From contig NZ_QAOW01000001.1 in NCBI RefSeq assembly GCF_003051005.1, positions 992,001-1,056,000 of the forward strand: a stretch of 64,000 nucleotides of DNA, written 5' to 3'. The notes beneath the pieces are model-generated. The model worked only from the letters and a program-made list of their open reading frames with translations, did no database searches and was not told the origin of the DNA. Positions 19,790 through 30,307 of this stretch are shown piece after piece (position 1 is the stretch's first letter; each line of letters starts with the position of its first letter). The translations under genes were made by a program, and so were the position numbers. The stretch comes from Rhodococcus sp. OK519. Its GTDB lineage: Bacteria > Actinomycetota > Actinomycetes > Mycobacteriales > Mycobacteriaceae.

Positions 19790-19863
19790 TGCCCCCGGCA
19801 GGAATCGAACCTGCGACCTAGAGATTAGAAGGCTCTTGCTCTATCCAACTGAGCTACGGAGGC
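19790..19863 (-). tRNA. tRNA-Arg (anticodon TCT)
   Basis: 74 bases read on the minus strand. Acceptor GCCTCCG pairs with CGGGGGC (one T-G pair), discriminator A. U8-A9, D-arm GCTC/GAGC, anticodon loop CTTCTAA with anticodon TCT at positions 34-36, and T-arm GCAGG-TTCGAAT-CCTGC are all present. CCA is not encoded. The innermost anticodon-stem pair is C-T. No integrase or attachment-site repeat was found beside it. Confidence 0.95.
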
Positions 19864-19911
19864 GCGGGCAAGAGCATACCCGCTGAATCGGTGTGATTCG
19901 TGCATCCGGGG

Positions 19912-20874
19912 TCAGCTCCACAGTGTGACGTGCACCTTGGGTTTGAAGTGTGTGGCCTCGACACCGGTGCCGCGGATCATCGCCTGGATGCAGCGGGGTG
20001 TGCTGACGAAGTGCAGGAGTTCCGAGGCGGCGGGCTGGAGTTGCTGGTGTTGCAGTGTGGTGGCGCACCATTCGCCGGTGCCGCGCAAGTCGTGGCCGTC
20101 GACGAGGGCGAGCGTGCCGGAGGCGAGTTCGTCGTTGACGGAGAACCCGAGTGCGATCCCGAGGGAGGGTGACCGTCGCACCGCGTCGAGGGCCGCCGCG
20201 TCGCTCTGGAAGATCCGCTGGCGTTCGCGGGGAATGTCGAGGGCCCGCAGCAGGTGGCGGGTAGCGCCCTCTCCGCCCGCCGCCGCCGGACCGAGAAACC
20301 AGTTCTGCTTGCGCAGGGTGTTGCGGGCGGGCCGGGTGTGGACCAGGGGGTTGTCCGGCGCGCACACGGTGAGCACCTCGTACTGCAGGAACGGATGGAC
20401 GCACAGCGGTTCGGAGATGCCGGCGATCCGCGGTCCGAGCGCGACGTCGACGGCCCGGGATGCGATCAGGCTCGCGAACTGGCGGACCGGATGGACACTC
20501 AGTTCCACCGACAGATCCTTCGCCCGCCCCGCGAACAGATTGATCAGTCCCGGCGCGGCGTGCTCGGCAAACAGGGGAGAGGCGGCCAGACGCAACAGGC
20601 GCCGTCCGCGGCCGGCCTGGCTGACCTCGAGCGCCGTCTGCTGTTGCAGACCGAGGATCTCGACGGCCCGGCTCGCGAGGCGCAGTCCGCCCGGCGTGAA
20701 GGCCAGGCCCGACGGCCGTCGGCAGTAGAGGGGATCGTCGAGCTCTTTGCGGAGCTGGGCGATATGCATGGAGACGCCCGAATCGGTCATGCCCAATTCA
20801 CGCGCTGCCGCTCGAACCGATCCGAGCCGCACCACCGCGGAATAGGCTCGCAGTTGAGCGGGTGTCACCCCCAC
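19912..20874 (-). CDS. LysR-family regulator of the CO dehydrogenase locus
   Basis: A 320-residue LysR-type regulator from GTG 20874. The N-terminal winged helix-turn-helix is at about 4-62 (QLRAYSAVVRLGSVRAAARELGMTDSGVSMHIAQLRKEL), followed by a linker helix and a periplasmic-binding-fold effector domain (about 92-300). It is transcribed divergently from the xdhC-cox genes with 82 bases between starts, the standard arrangement for a LysR activator of its neighbours. LysR genes sit beside several actinobacterial cox clusters. The inducer (CO, a carbon-limitation signal or a cofactor metabolite) is unknown. No convincing T-N11-A box stood out in the short intergenic gap. Confidence 0.85.
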   Translation of the reverse strand: MGVTPAQLRAYSAVVRLGSVRAAARELGMTDSGVSMHIAQLRKELDDPLYCRRPSGLAFTPGGLRLASRAVEILGLQQQTALEVSQAGRGRRLLRLAASPLFAEHAAPGLINLFAGRAKDLSVELSVHPVRQFASLIASRAVDVALGPRIAGISEPLCVHPFLQYEVLTVCAPDNPLVHTRPARNTLRKQNWFLGPAAAGGEGATRHLLRALDIPRERQRIFQSDAAALDAVRRSPSLGIALGFSVNDELASGTLALVDGHDLRGTGEWCATTLQHQQLQPAASELLHFVSTPRCIQAMIRGTGVEATHFKPKVHVTLWS

Positions 20875-20956
20875 GAGGGTACGGGCGGAGAAAGATCGAC
20901 ATCTGCGAATGGACCGGTCTCACCTGCGGCGACGGCCGGGGCTGGAGGCTGATGCG

Positions 20957-22084
20957 ATGCGCGACGTCCTGTCCGATCTGCTCGCAATCTGGCGTGCGGA
21001 CGAGTCGGCCGGGCTCGCCACCGTGGTAGCCACCTTCCACTCCGCGCCGCGGGCCCCGGGCGCGGCGATGGTGGTCGCGCCGGACGGCCGCGTGTCCGGG
21101 TCCGTCTCCGGTGGGTGCGTCGAGGGCGCGGTGTACGAACTGGCGGCGGAGGTGGTCGAGACCGGCACGCCGGTGCTCGAGCGTTACGGCGTGACCGACG
21201 ACGATGCCTTCGCGGTGGGTCTCACGTGCGGCGGAATCCTGGACGTCTTCGTCGAATCCGTCTCCCGCATCACGTTCCCGGAGCTCGGCGACGTCGCCGC
21301 GGACATCGAGGCGCGACGACCGGTGGCAGTGGCCACGGTCGTCGAACATGCCGACCCCGCGCGCGTCGGTCGGCATCTGGTGGTCCGTCCCGACGGGACG
21401 ACGGGGACACTGGGTTCCGAGCGTGCGGACCATGCGGTCACCGACGACGGGCGGGGCCTGCTCGCGGCGGGCCGGACGGCGGTGCTGGGGTACGGGCCGG
21501 ACGGGCAGCGCCGCGGCGAGGGGTTGCGGGTGTTCGTCTCCAGCTATGCACCGCCGCCGCGGATGCTGGTGTTCGGGGCGATCGACTTCGCGGCCGCGGT
21601 CGCCCGGCAGGGCGCGTTCCTCGGCTACCGGGTGACTGTGTGTGACGCGCGGGAGGTGTTCGCCACCGCGACACGGTTCCCGACCGCCGACGAGGTGGTG
21701 GTCGACTGGCCGCACCGCTACCTGGCGGCGCAGTCGGAGGCGGGCACGATCGACGGCCGCACCGTGATCTGTGTGCTCACCCACGACCCCAAGTTCGACG
21801 TCCCGCTGCTCGAGGTCGCGCTTCGGCTCCCGGAGGTCGGGTTCGTGGGGGCGATGGGCTCGCAGCGCACGCACCTCGACCGCGTGGACCGTCTGCGTCA
21901 GGCCGGTCTCACGGAGGCCGAACTGTCCCGGCTGTCGAGTCCGATCGGATTGGACCTGGGCGCCCGGACCCCCGAGGAGACCGCGGTGTCGATCGCCGCC
22001 GAGATCATCGCGCGGCGCTGGGGCGGAGGCGGGTTGCCCCTGCGTGACCTGCGCGGACGCATTCATCACGAGAAAACCGGATGA
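20957..22084 (+). CDS. XdhC/CoxI-family maturation protein
   Basis: A 375-residue protein. The N-terminal XdhC_CoxI domain (about 20-90, TVVATFHSAPRAPGAAM and SGSVSGGCVEGAVYE) contains the family cysteine motif GGCVE. A C-terminal Rossmann-like XdhC domain (about 195-330) contains THDPKFDVPLLEVAL and GFVGAMGSQRTHLDR. These proteins bind molybdenum cofactor and help insert or sulfurate it in molybdenum hydroxylases. I start at ATG 20957, which has GGAGG eight bases ahead; upstream extension overlaps the promoter. It opens the cox cluster but is separated from coxM by 109 bases that hold two palindromes, so coxM may have its own promoter. Confidence 0.85.
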   Translation: MRDVLSDLLAIWRADESAGLATVVATFHSAPRAPGAAMVVAPDGRVSGSVSGGCVEGAVYELAAEVVETGTPVLERYGVTDDDAFAVGLTCGGILDVFVESVSRITFPELGDVAADIEARRPVAVATVVEHADPARVGRHLVVRPDGTTGTLGSERADHAVTDDGRGLLAAGRTAVLGYGPDGQRRGEGLRVFVSSYAPPPRMLVFGAIDFAAAVARQGAFLGYRVTVCDAREVFATATRFPTADEVVVDWPHRYLAAQSEAGTIDGRTVICVLTHDPKFDVPLLEVALRLPEVGFVGAMGSQRTHLDRVDRLRQAGLTEAELSRLSSPIGLDLGARTPEETAVSIAAEIIARRWGGGGLPLRDLRGRIHHEKTG

Positions 22085-22095
22085 TCGGGACGACC

Positions 22096-22128
22096 GATTC
22101 GGCGCCGGAATCAAGGATTCGCTGAATC
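22096..22128. promoter_or_regulatory. tandem GATTC..GAATC palindromes ahead of coxM
   Basis: GATTC-N7-GAATC (22096-22112) is followed at once by GATTC-N3-GAATC (22116-22128). TTGACG (22133-22138) lies just downstream as a possible -35. Paired palindromes upstream of a -35 are typical of an activator site. The binding protein is unknown; the LysR protein is the nearest candidate. Confidence 0.45.
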
Positions 22129-22193
22129 GCGCTTGACGCTCGACCGGACCGGGCACACGCTGGAAGGTATCCGGTGCTGTGAGGAGTGCCACT

Positions 22194-23078
22194 ATGCAGG
22201 TTCCGGGACTGTTCGAATATGAGCGTGCCACCGACGTCGAGAACGCGATCGCGCTGCTGGATCGCCTGGGCGACGAGGCGAGGATAGTAGCGGGCGGCCA
22301 CAGTCTGCTGCCGATGATGAAGCTGCGGCTCGCGAATCCCGAGTACCTCATCGACATCAACGACCTCGTCGGCGAACTCGGTCATATCACCGTCGAATCG
22401 GGTGAGGTTCGGATCGGGGCGATGGCCCGCCATCGGCAGATCCTCGAATCCGACGACCTGGCCGCGCTGTTCCCGATCTTCCGGGACGCCGAGCGGGTGA
22501 TCGCCGACCCGGTGGTCCGCAACCGCGGCACCATCGGCGGTTCGCTGTGCCAGGCGGATCCGGCCGAGGACCTGACGACGGTGTGCTCGGTGGTCGGCGC
22601 CGTGTGCGTGATCCGGGGGCCGACCGGGGTGCGGGAGGTGCCGATGGACGAGTTCCTCGTCGGCCCGTACGAGACCGCGGTCCGCAGCAACGAGATCCTG
22701 ACGGAAATTCGGATTCCGCGAGTGCCGTCGGGATCGAGTGCCTACACGAAAGTGGAACGGCGGGTCGGTGATTGGGCGATCGCCGCCGCGGGCGCCGCGA
22801 TCCGACTGGACGGCGACCGGGTCGGGGAGGCGCGACTCGGGCTCACCGCGGTGGTGCCGGACGCGGATCGGCTGGCCGACATCGGGGACGTGCTGCGAGG
22901 ACAACCGGCCGACGAGGACAACTTCCGGCGCGCCGGCGAACTGGCCGGGCAGGCATGCGATCCCGTCACCGACTCGCGTGGGACCGCCGCCTACAAGCGG
23001 CATCTTGCAGGGGAACTGACCGTTCGGTCGTTGCGGACGGCCGCCGAACGAGCACGCAACGGACGGACGGAGTCGTGA
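22194..23078 (+). CDS. coxM: aerobic CO dehydrogenase, FAD (medium) subunit
   Basis: A 294-residue flavoprotein subunit that takes electrons from the iron-sulfur subunit and passes them to quinone. Both FAD signatures are present: [14 protein letters not shown] at 33-46 and [14 protein letters not shown] at 113-126. The CO dehydrogenase flavoprotein C-terminal domain fills about 175-285. The ATG 22194 has GAGGAG seven bases upstream. coxS begins one base after its stop. Order M-S-L is the hallmark of form I and many form II loci; CoxL decides the form. Confidence 0.92.
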   Translation: MQVPGLFEYERATDVENAIALLDRLGDEARIVAGGHSLLPMMKLRLANPEYLIDINDLVGELGHITVESGEVRIGAMARHRQILESDDLAALFPIFRDAERVIADPVVRNRGTIGGSLCQADPAEDLTTVCSVVGAVCVIRGPTGVREVPMDEFLVGPYETAVRSNEILTEIRIPRVPSGSSAYTKVERRVGDWAIAAAGAAIRLDGDRVGEARLGLTAVVPDADRLADIGDVLRGQPADEDNFRRAGELAGQACDPVTDSRGTAAYKRHLAGELTVRSLRTAAERARNGRTES

Positions 23079-23079
23079 C

Positions 23080-23577
23080 ATGCAGGTGACGATGACGGTC
23101 AACGGCACGGAGGTCACCGACGATGTGGAACCGCGTCTGTTGCTGGTGCACTTCCTGCGGGACCGGCTGGGCCTGACCGGGACGCACTGGGGCTGCGACA
23201 CCAGTAACTGCGGCACGTGCGTGGTCTCGGTGGACGGTGAGCCGGTGAAGTCGTGCACCATGCTCGCCGTGATGGCCGGCGGGCGTGAGGTCCGCACCGT
23301 GGAGGGGCTGGCCACCGACGGCGTCCTCGACCCGGTGCAGGAGGGCTTCATGCAGTGTCACGGCCTGCAGTGCGGGTTCTGCACACCCGGCATGATGATC
23401 ACCGCGCGAGCGCTGCTCGACCGTGATCCGGACCCCGACGAGCAGACCATCCGTGAGGCCATCTCGGGTCAGATCTGCCGCTGCACCGGCTACACCACGA
23501 TCGTCCGGTCGGTCCGCTGGGCGGCCGAGCATGGCGGCGCGACCACCGACACGGTGACGACGGGAGGCGCGTCGTGA
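23080..23577 (+). CDS. coxS: aerobic CO dehydrogenase, 2Fe-2S (small) subunit
   Basis: A 165-residue subunit carrying two 2Fe-2S clusters. The plant-type N-terminal cluster uses C39, C44, C47 and C59. The C-terminal four-helix cluster uses C98, C101, C133 and C135 ([15 protein letters not shown]). It relays electrons from the molybdenum centre in CoxL to FAD in CoxM. The start ATG 23080 is one base after the coxM stop, and the stop overlaps the coxL GTG (GTGA), so the three subunits are translationally linked for stoichiometric assembly. Confidence 0.93.
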   Translation: MQVTMTVNGTEVTDDVEPRLLLVHFLRDRLGLTGTHWGCDTSNCGTCVVSVDGEPVKSCTMLAVMAGGREVRTVEGLATDGVLDPVQEGFMQCHGLQCGFCTPGMMITARALLDRDPDPDEQTIREAISGQICRCTGYTTIVRSVRWAAEHGGATTDTVTTGGAS

Positions 23578-25991
23578 CCGCGCTCGAGGAGGTTCCGGAC
23601 AGCGACGCCGATGAGCGTGTCTCCAACGACGGCAAGCCGTGCGGACACGGCCGCATGCTCCGCAAGGAGGACCCGCGGTTCATCCGGGGCCGGGGCCGTT
23701 ATGTCGACGACGTCCAGCTACCGGGCATGCTGCACCTGGCGATTCTCCGTTCGCCGGTCGCGCACGCACGGGTCGTGCGGGTGGACGTCACTGCGGCGCA
23801 GGCGCACCCGAAGGTCGCCGCGGTCGTCACGGGAGCCGACCTGGCCGAGAAGGGCCTGGCGTGGATGCCGACGCTGTCGAACGACGTGCAGGCGGTGCTC
23901 GCGACGGACAAGGTGCGCTTCCAGGGGCAGGAGGTCGCGTTCGTGGTCGCCGAGGACCGGTATTCGGCGCGCGACGCCCTCGAACTCATCGACGTCGAGT
24001 ACGAGATCCTCGACCCGGTGATCGACGCCCGGACAGCGCTCTCGCCCGACGCCCCCGTCATCCGCACCGACCTCGACGGCAAGGCCGACAATCACTGCTT
24101 CGACTGGGAGACCGGCGATTCCGCTGCCACCGACGCCGTGTTCGCGCAGGCCGATGTCGTGCTGCGCCAGGAGATCGTCTATCCGCGTGTGCATCCCGCG
24201 CCGATGGAGACGTGCGGCGCGGTCGCGGATTACGACGCGGTGGACGGCAAGCTCACTCTGTGGTCGACGAGCCAGGCGCCACACGCTCATCGGACGCTGT
24301 ACGCCCTGGTGGCGGGGCTACCCGAACACAAGATCCGGGTGGTCTCACCGGACATCGGTGGCGGCTTCGGCAACAAGGTACCGATCTATCCGGGTTATGT
24401 GTGCGCGATCGTCGGGTCGCTGCTCACCGGCAAGCCCGTGAAGTGGATGGAGGACCGCAGCGAGAACCTCACCAGCACCGGCTTCGCGCGGGACTACATC
24501 ATGATCGGCGAGATCGCCGCGACGTCGGAGGGCAAGATCCTCGCGATCCGCACCGACGTCCTCGCCGACCACGGCGCTTTCAACGGCACGGCGTCGCCGG
24601 TGAAGTATCCGGCCGGCTTCTTCGGGGTGTTCACCGGAAGCTACGACCTCGAGGCCGCGTACTGCCACATGACCGCGGTCTACACGAACAAGGCACCCGG
24701 CGGCGTCGCGTACGCGTGCTCGTTCCGTATCACCGAGGCCGTGTATCTCGTCGAGCGACTGGTCGACTGTCTCGCGTTCGACCTCGAGATGGACCCGGCG
24801 GAGCTGAGACTGCGAAATCTGCTGCGGCCGGAACAGTTTCCGTACACGTCGAAGACCGGATGGCAGTACGACTCCGGCGACTACGCGACCACGATGCGCA
24901 AGGCCATGGACATGGTCGGCTACGACACCCTGCGCCGCGAGCAGGCCGAACGGCGCGAGCGCGGCGAGCTGATGGGCATCGGGATGTCGTTCTTCACCGA
25001 GGCCGTCGGCGCCGGCCCGCGCAAGGACATGGACATTCTCGGGCTCGGCATGGCCGACGGCTGCGAGCTCACCGTCCACCCCACCGGCAAGGCCGTCGTC
25101 CGGATCTCGGTGCAGTCCCAGGGGCAGGGGCATGAAACTACGTTCGCGCAGATCGTCGCCGAGGAACTCGGGATCCCGCCCGACGACATCGACGTGGTCC
25201 ACGGCGACACCGACAACACCCCCTTCGGGCTCGGCACGTACGGCAGTCGGTCGACGCCGGTGTCCGGCGCGGCGGCGGCACTGGTGGCGCGCAAGGTTCG
25301 GGACAAGGCGCGGATCATCGCGTCGGGCATGCTCGAGGTGTCGGTGGCGGACCTGGAATGGGTGAAGGACGACGACCACGGCGGTGCCTTCCAGGTGAAG
25401 GGCGACCCGTCCGCCGCCGTCACGATCCAGGACATCGCGATGCGTTCGTACGGGGCCGGAGATCTCCCGGACGGTCTCGAGGGCGGCCTGGAGGCCCAGA
25501 TCTGTTACAACCCCGAGAATCTCACCTACCCGTACGGCGCCTACTTCTGTGTCGTCGACATCGATCCAGGCACCGGGCACGTGACCGTGCGCCGCTTCCT
25601 CGCCGTCGACGACTGCGGTACCCGCATCAACCCGATGATCATCGAGGGGCAGGTGCACGGCGGCATCACCGACGGAATCGGCATGGCGCTCATGGAGATC
25701 GTCGCATTCGACGAGGACGGCAACTGTCTCGGTGGCTCGTTCATGGACTACCTGATCCCGACCGCACTCGAGGTGCCGCGCCTCGAAACCGGCTTCACGG
25801 TGACTCCGTCGCCGCACCATCCGATCGGTGCCAAGGGGATCGGGGAGAGCGCCACCGTGGGTTCACCACCGGCCGTGGTGAATGCCGTCCTCGACGCGTT
25901 GAAACCGTTCGGGGTGCGGCACGCCGACATGCCGTTGACGCCGTCGAGGGTGTGGGAGGCGATGCAGGGTCGCGCAACCCCGCCGATCTGA
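23574..25991 (+). CDS. coxL: aerobic CO dehydrogenase, molybdenum (large) subunit, form I
   Basis: An 805-residue catalytic subunit oxidising CO to CO2 at a Mo-Cu centre. The diagnostic active-site loop is V378-AYACSFR, which fits the form I pattern AYxCSFR; C382 is the copper ligand. Form II enzymes carry AYRGAGR instead. The residue after Tyr is Ala where Arg is most common, still within the form I pattern. The catalytic glutamate is in GIGES near the C-terminus (about residue 759). Molybdopterin contacts include GGGFGNK and [14 protein letters not shown] start with GGAGG upstream. The presence of Cys makes this a genuine CO oxidiser rather than a general aldehyde or purine hydroxylase, as far as sequence can tell. 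Confidence 0.93.
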   Translation: MTALEEVPDSDADERVSNDGKPCGHGRMLRKEDPRFIRGRGRYVDDVQLPGMLHLAILRSPVAHARVVRVDVTAAQAHPKVAAVVTGADLAEKGLAWMPTLSNDVQAVLATDKVRFQGQEVAFVVAEDRYSARDALELIDVEYEILDPVIDARTALSPDAPVIRTDLDGKADNHCFDWETGDSAATDAVFAQADVVLRQEIVYPRVHPAPMETCGAVADYDAVDGKLTLWSTSQAPHAHRTLYALVAGLPEHKIRVVSPDIGGGFGNKVPIYPGYVCAIVGSLLTGKPVKWMEDRSENLTSTGFARDYIMIGEIAATSEGKILAIRTDVLADHGAFNGTASPVKYPAGFFGVFTGSYDLEAAYCHMTAVYTNKAPGGVAYACSFRITEAVYLVERLVDCLAFDLEMDPAELRLRNLLRPEQFPYTSKTGWQYDSGDYATTMRKAMDMVGYDTLRREQAERRERGELMGIGMSFFTEAVGAGPRKDMDILGLGMADGCELTVHPTGKAVVRISVQSQGQGHETTFAQIVAEELGIPPDDIDVVHGDTDNTPFGLGTYGSRSTPVSGAAAALVARKVRDKARIIASGMLEVSVADLEWVKDDDHGGAFQVKGDPSAAVTIQDIAMRSYGAGDLPDGLEGGLEAQICYNPENLTYPYGAYFCVVDIDPGTGHVTVRRFLAVDDCGTRINPMIIEGQVHGGITDGIGMALMEIVAFDEDGNCLGGSFMDYLIPTALEVPRLETGFTVTPSPHHPIGAKGIGESATVGSPPAVVNAVLDALKPFGVRHADMPLTPSRVWEAMQGRATPPI

Positions 25992-26004
25992 GCAAGGAGT
26001 TCGC

Positions 26005-26895
26005 ATGGACCTGACAGCGCGCGCCGCGGAACTGGCGGACGAGCGTAGGCCGTTCGTCCGCGCAACGGTGGTGCGTGCGCAGCAGCCGACATCGACGAGG
26101 TCGGGTGACCGCGCGATCGTGTTGCCGGACGGCACGATCGAGGGTTTCGTCGGCGGTCACTGTGCGCAGAACTCGGTACGTCAGGCTGCGATCGACGCGC
26201 TCGAGACGGGGGAGAGCGTCCTGCTGCGGATTCTGCCCGACGACGGGCCCGGGTACCCCGACGTGCCCGGCGCCCAGGTGGTCGTGAACCCGTGCCTGTC
26301 CGGCGGGGCGATGGAGATCTTCCTCGAGCCGCGTCTGCCCGCCCCGATCGTGCGGGTAGTCGGTGCGACGCCCGTCGCCGACGCCGTCGCCCGAGTGCTC
26401 GGCCTGCTCGACGTCGACGTCTGCCGCGGGACGGCCGCCGACGGCGGGGAGGCCGCCGTGATCGTCGCCAGTCTCGGCGGCGACGAACCCACGGTGATCC
26501 GTGAAGCACTCGCCGGTGGTGCCGGATACGTCGGGCTGGTCGCGAGCAGTAAGCGCGGCGCCGCGATCCTCGACGAACTCGAACTCGACGCTGTGGAACG
26601 TGCGGTGGTGCACACCCCGGCAGGGCTGGCGATCGGCGCCCGCACGCCCGGGGAGATCGCGGTGGCGATCGCCGCGGAACTGGTCCGTGCGATCCGCGTC
26701 GAGCAGTTGGGTTCGGCTCCGACGACGGTTGCGGCGGAACGGGACGCGGCTCTGACGGTGATCGACCCTGTCTGCGGGATGACCGTCACCGTCGACACCG
26801 AGACGCCGCACCTGCAGGTCGACGGCGAGGACTACTGGTTCTGCGCACCCGGGTGCCGCCGCGCCTACGAGAAGGAGCGTGCGCGATGTTCGTGA
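26005..26895 (+). CDS. XdhC/CoxI-family protein fused to a YHS metal-binding domain
   Basis: A 296-residue fusion. Residues 1 to about 235 form an XdhC-type protein with a CoxI domain (GFVGGHCAQNSVRQAA, containing C52) and an XdhC Rossmann domain (GGAGYVGLVASSKRGAAI, then GARTPGEIAVAIAAEL). Residues 254-296 form a YHS domain (DPVCGM at 254-259, YWFCAPGCRRAYE with C280 and C284), found in copper P-type ATPases and mercury-resistance proteins. Placed straight after coxL, it is a strong candidate for delivering copper or sulfur to the Mo-Cu centre, which would explain the metal domain; that is inference. GGAG precedes the ATG. Its end overlaps the next gene. Confidence 0.85.
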   Translation: MDLTARAAELADERRPFVRATVVRAQQPTSTRSGDRAIVLPDGTIEGFVGGHCAQNSVRQAAIDALETGESVLLRILPDDGPGYPDVPGAQVVVNPCLSGGAMEIFLEPRLPAPIVRVVGATPVADAVARVLGLLDVDVCRGTAADGGEAAVIVASLGGDEPTVIREALAGGAGYVGLVASSKRGAAILDELELDAVERAVVHTPAGLAIGARTPGEIAVAIAAELVRAIRVEQLGSAPTTVAAERDAALTVIDPVCGMTVTVDTETPHLQVDGEDYWFCAPGCRRAYEKERARCS

Positions 26896-27472
26896 CGGGA
26901 CTCGTCCTCGCCGCCGGAGCCTCGCGCAGGCTGGGCCGGCCGAAACAGCTTCTGCCGTATCGGGGAGCCACCCTGCTCGACGCGACCCTCACCGTCGCCC
27001 GCGCGTGCCGATTCCACCAGTTGCTGGTGGCGGTGCCCGGCTCCGCGGAGGCCATCGAGGATCTCGTGAACCTGTGCGGTTGCACCGTCACGCACTGCCC
27101 GGACGCCGGCAGCGGCTGCTCGGCATCGGTGAAAGCCGCGCTGCCGGAAATCGACCCGCTCGCATCGGGGATCGTGCTGATGCTCGGCGACCAACCCGGG
27201 GTGCACCCCTCGACGGTGCGGGCACTCGTCGCGCGAGGGCGGCTCGAGAACATCGGTCTGTGCCGGTACGACGACGGTCCGGGCCATCCGCTGTGGTTGG
27301 GGCGCGGCGTGTTCGGTGACCTGGCCCGGCTGTACGGCGACAAGGCCGTATGGAAGCTGTTCGACCGCGAGGACGTCGAGAGGTTCGAGGTGCCGGCCGA
27401 GGGACGGATCCCCCTCGACGTCGACACATGGGATGAGTACCGGGCGCTGCTCGATCAGGACCGGGACGCCTC

Positions 27473-27476
<4 letters not shown>
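26886..27476 (+). CDS. mocA: molybdenum cofactor nucleotidyltransferase, MocA-like
   Basis: A 196-residue NTP transferase. The nucleotide-binding motif LAAGASRRLGRPKQLLPYRG is at about 7-26 and GDQPG near residue 100. This family attaches CMP (MocA) or GMP (MobA) to molybdopterin; CO dehydrogenases use the cytosine dinucleotide form, so a MocA role fits the context. ATG 26886 has AAGGAG eight bases upstream and lies inside the end of the XdhC-YHS gene. The next gene starts within its last bases (GTGA), so expression is coupled. Whether CTP or GTP is used cannot be decided from sequence alone. Confidence 0.82.
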
Positions 27477-28360
<884 letters not shown>

Positions 28361-28380
28361 GACCGTAGGAGAGGACGACG

Positions 28381-29022
28381 ATGAAGATTGCGGACGAATT
28401 CACGGTCGACGCGCCCATCGATCGCGCGTGGGACGTGCTGACCGACCTCGAAGGCATCGCGCCGCTGTTGCCGGGCGCGCGGATGACGGGCCGCGAGGGC
28501 GACGACTACCTCGGCACCGTCAAGATCAAGGTCGGTCCCGTCACGACCGAGTTCGCCGGCCGCGCCGCTTTCACCGAGAAGGACGCGGCGTCGCACACAG
28601 CGGTGATCGACGCGCGCGGCAAGGAGAAGCGCGGCAGCGGGAACGCGTCCGCCGTGATCACGGCCCGCCTGCACGAGGACGGCGGTGCGACGCGGGTGAC
28701 GGTCGACACCGACATGAAGGTGGTCGGCAAGCTCGCGCAGTTCGGCAGCGGAATGATCGCTCAGGTGTCCGCGAAGCTGATGGGTCAGTTCGCGTCGTCG
28801 CTCCAAGACAGGCTGTCGGCGGAGACAGCGGCACCGGAGGCCGGAGGCAGCGAGGCGACCGGCGTCACGTCGCTCACCGCGGTGGTCGACGAGTCGGACG
28901 TCGCGCCCATCGATCTCGTCGACCTGGCCGGAGCCGGGGCCGCACGCCGGGCACTGCCGTGGATCGCGGCGGCGCTCGCGGCGGCCGTCGTGTTCTCCGT
29001 CCTGCGGTCGTTGCGCCGGTGA
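28381..29022 (+). CDS. coxG: SRPBCC membrane partner of CO dehydrogenase, CoxG
   Basis: A 213-residue protein. Residues 1 to about 145 form the CoxG SRPBCC (START-like) domain, opening MKIADEFTVDAPIDRAWDVLTDLEGIAPLLPGA. A variable linker follows, and residues about 188-208 form one membrane helix (ALPWIAAALAAAVVFSVLRSL), so the protein is a tail-anchored lipid-pocket domain. CoxG recruits CO dehydrogenase to the membrane and has been proposed to bind quinone for the enzyme. AGGA-type ribosome binding site before the ATG. The stop overlaps coxE. Confidence 0.88.
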   Translation: MKIADEFTVDAPIDRAWDVLTDLEGIAPLLPGARMTGREGDDYLGTVKIKVGPVTTEFAGRAAFTEKDAASHTAVIDARGKEKRGSGNASAVITARLHEDGGATRVTVDTDMKVVGKLAQFGSGMIAQVSAKLMGQFASSLQDRLSAETAAPEAGGSEATGVTSLTAVVDESDVAPIDLVDLAGAGAARRALPWIAAALAAAVVFSVLRSLRR

Positions 29023-30290
29023 CACCACAGCCTCACCGGGCGCCCCTGCTGCGCGGGGTGGATCTGGCGGCGTTCGCCGTCGCGCTGGTCGCGCGGGCCC
29101 GAGCGTTCGGGATCGCGGTGTCGGCGAGTGGGGCGGGCCGTTTCACCGAGGCGCTGCAGGTGCTACCGCCGACGGACCGGCGGCGACTCTACTGGGCTGC
29201 CCGCGTCACCCTCGTCGGCAGGCAGAGCGATCTGGACCCGTTCAACACGGTGTTCACGTCGGTGTTCGAGGATGCGGTCCTCGCGCTCGATCCCGCGGCC
29301 CGCTCCGCCGGACGGGACACGCAGACCGGACGAACCCGCGCGGAGTCCGGTGCGCCGCTGCACGAGGGGACCGGACGGTCCGTGGCCGCGCTGCCGTGGG
29401 CGACGCGTGGGGGCGTGCCCGCCGACGACGTCACCGCGACGGGTCAGGACGGGTTCGGCGTCACGATGCGGCTGCCGAGCCCGCTCGAGGATCTCGCCGC
29501 CGAGGCCTTCGAGAGGTTTCGCGACGCGGATCTGCGGGCGCTCGGGCGTCGGCTCGAGGACACGCGCCGGCGGTGGCCCGTGCGGCCGAGTCGTCGCCGC
29601 GAACGCCGCCGCCACGGCAGGGTCGATCTGCGAGCGACGATGCGCCGCGCCCGGGAAACGGGGTTCGAACCGATCCGGGTGGTGCGGTCCGGGCCCCGCG
29701 TGCGCCCGCGCCGGATCGTGCTGGTGTGCGACGTGAGCCGGTCGATGCGTGGGTACGCCGACGTGTACCTGCATCTGATGCGGGCCGCAGTGATCCGGTC
29801 CCGGGCCGGGGACGCCGAGGTCTTCGCGTTCTCGACTCGGCTCACTCGCTTGACGCCGATGCTCGCGCATCGCAGCGCAGAGGTTGCGGCAGAGCGTGCG
29901 ACGGAGCGCGTCGTCGACCGATTCGGCGGCACGCACATCGCCGGGAGTCTCGCCACACTGTTGTCCTCGCCACATGGTGCGGCACTGCGGGGCGCGGTCG
30001 TGATCATCGCCTCCGACGGCTGGGACAGCGACGACCCGGCCGACCTGGCGCGGGCGGTGGCGCGGGTCGGGCGGCGGGCGCACCGACTCGTCTGGCTCAA
30101 TCCCCGCGCCGCCGCACCGGGTTTCGAGCCGGTCGCGAGATCGATGGCCGCGGCACTGCCGTACTGCGACGACTTTCTCCCCGCGCACACGGTGGAGGCG
30201 CTGGGGGAGATGCTGGCGATCGTCGGTGGTGCGCGATCACTCCGGGCCGCCGAGGATCGGGTGAGGCACGAGTCCGACAGATTGTCGTAG
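29019..30290 (+). CDS. coxE: VWA-domain protein CoxE
   Basis: A 423-residue protein from GTG 29019, overlapping the coxG stop (GTGA). The C-terminal half carries a von Willebrand factor A fold with the metal-ion-dependent adhesion motif D238-x-S240-x-S242 (DVSRSM). A basic linker RPSRRRERRRHGR precedes it at about 188-200, and the N-terminal 150 residues are the CoxE-specific helical part. CoxE works with the CoxD ATPase in maturing the Mo-Cu site. It is the last cox gene; ctaG-copD follows 17 bases later under a separate -10 element. Confidence 0.87.
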   Translation: MTPQPHRAPLLRGVDLAAFAVALVARARAFGIAVSASGAGRFTEALQVLPPTDRRRLYWAARVTLVGRQSDLDPFNTVFTSVFEDAVLALDPAARSAGRDTQTGRTRAESGAPLHEGTGRSVAALPWATRGGVPADDVTATGQDGFGVTMRLPSPLEDLAAEAFERFRDADLRALGRRLEDTRRRWPVRPSRRRERRRHGRVDLRATMRRARETGFEPIRVVRSGPRVRPRRIVLVCDVSRSMRGYADVYLHLMRAAVIRSRAGDAEVFAFSTRLTRLTPMLAHRSAEVAAERATERVVDRFGGTHIAGSLATLLSSPHGAALRGAVVIIASDGWDSDDPADLARAVARVGRRAHRLVWLNPRAAAPGFEPVARSMAAALPYCDDFLPAHTVEALGEMLAIVGGARSLRAAEDRVRHESDRLS

Positions 30291-30294
30291 GTCC

Positions 30295-30300
30295 TACCCT
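30295..30300 (+). promoter_or_regulatory. -10 element of a candidate leaderless copD-ctaG transcript
   Basis: TACCCT ends seven bases before ATG 30308. No ribosome binding site is present. The spacing matches the other candidate leaderless starts in this window. Confidence 0.4.
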
Positions 30301-30307
30301 GGTAGCC

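Noticed and set aside
19790-19863. Genomic island inserted at tRNA-Arg
   Set aside because: No integrase, no phage gene and no direct repeat of the tRNA 3' end found nearby.
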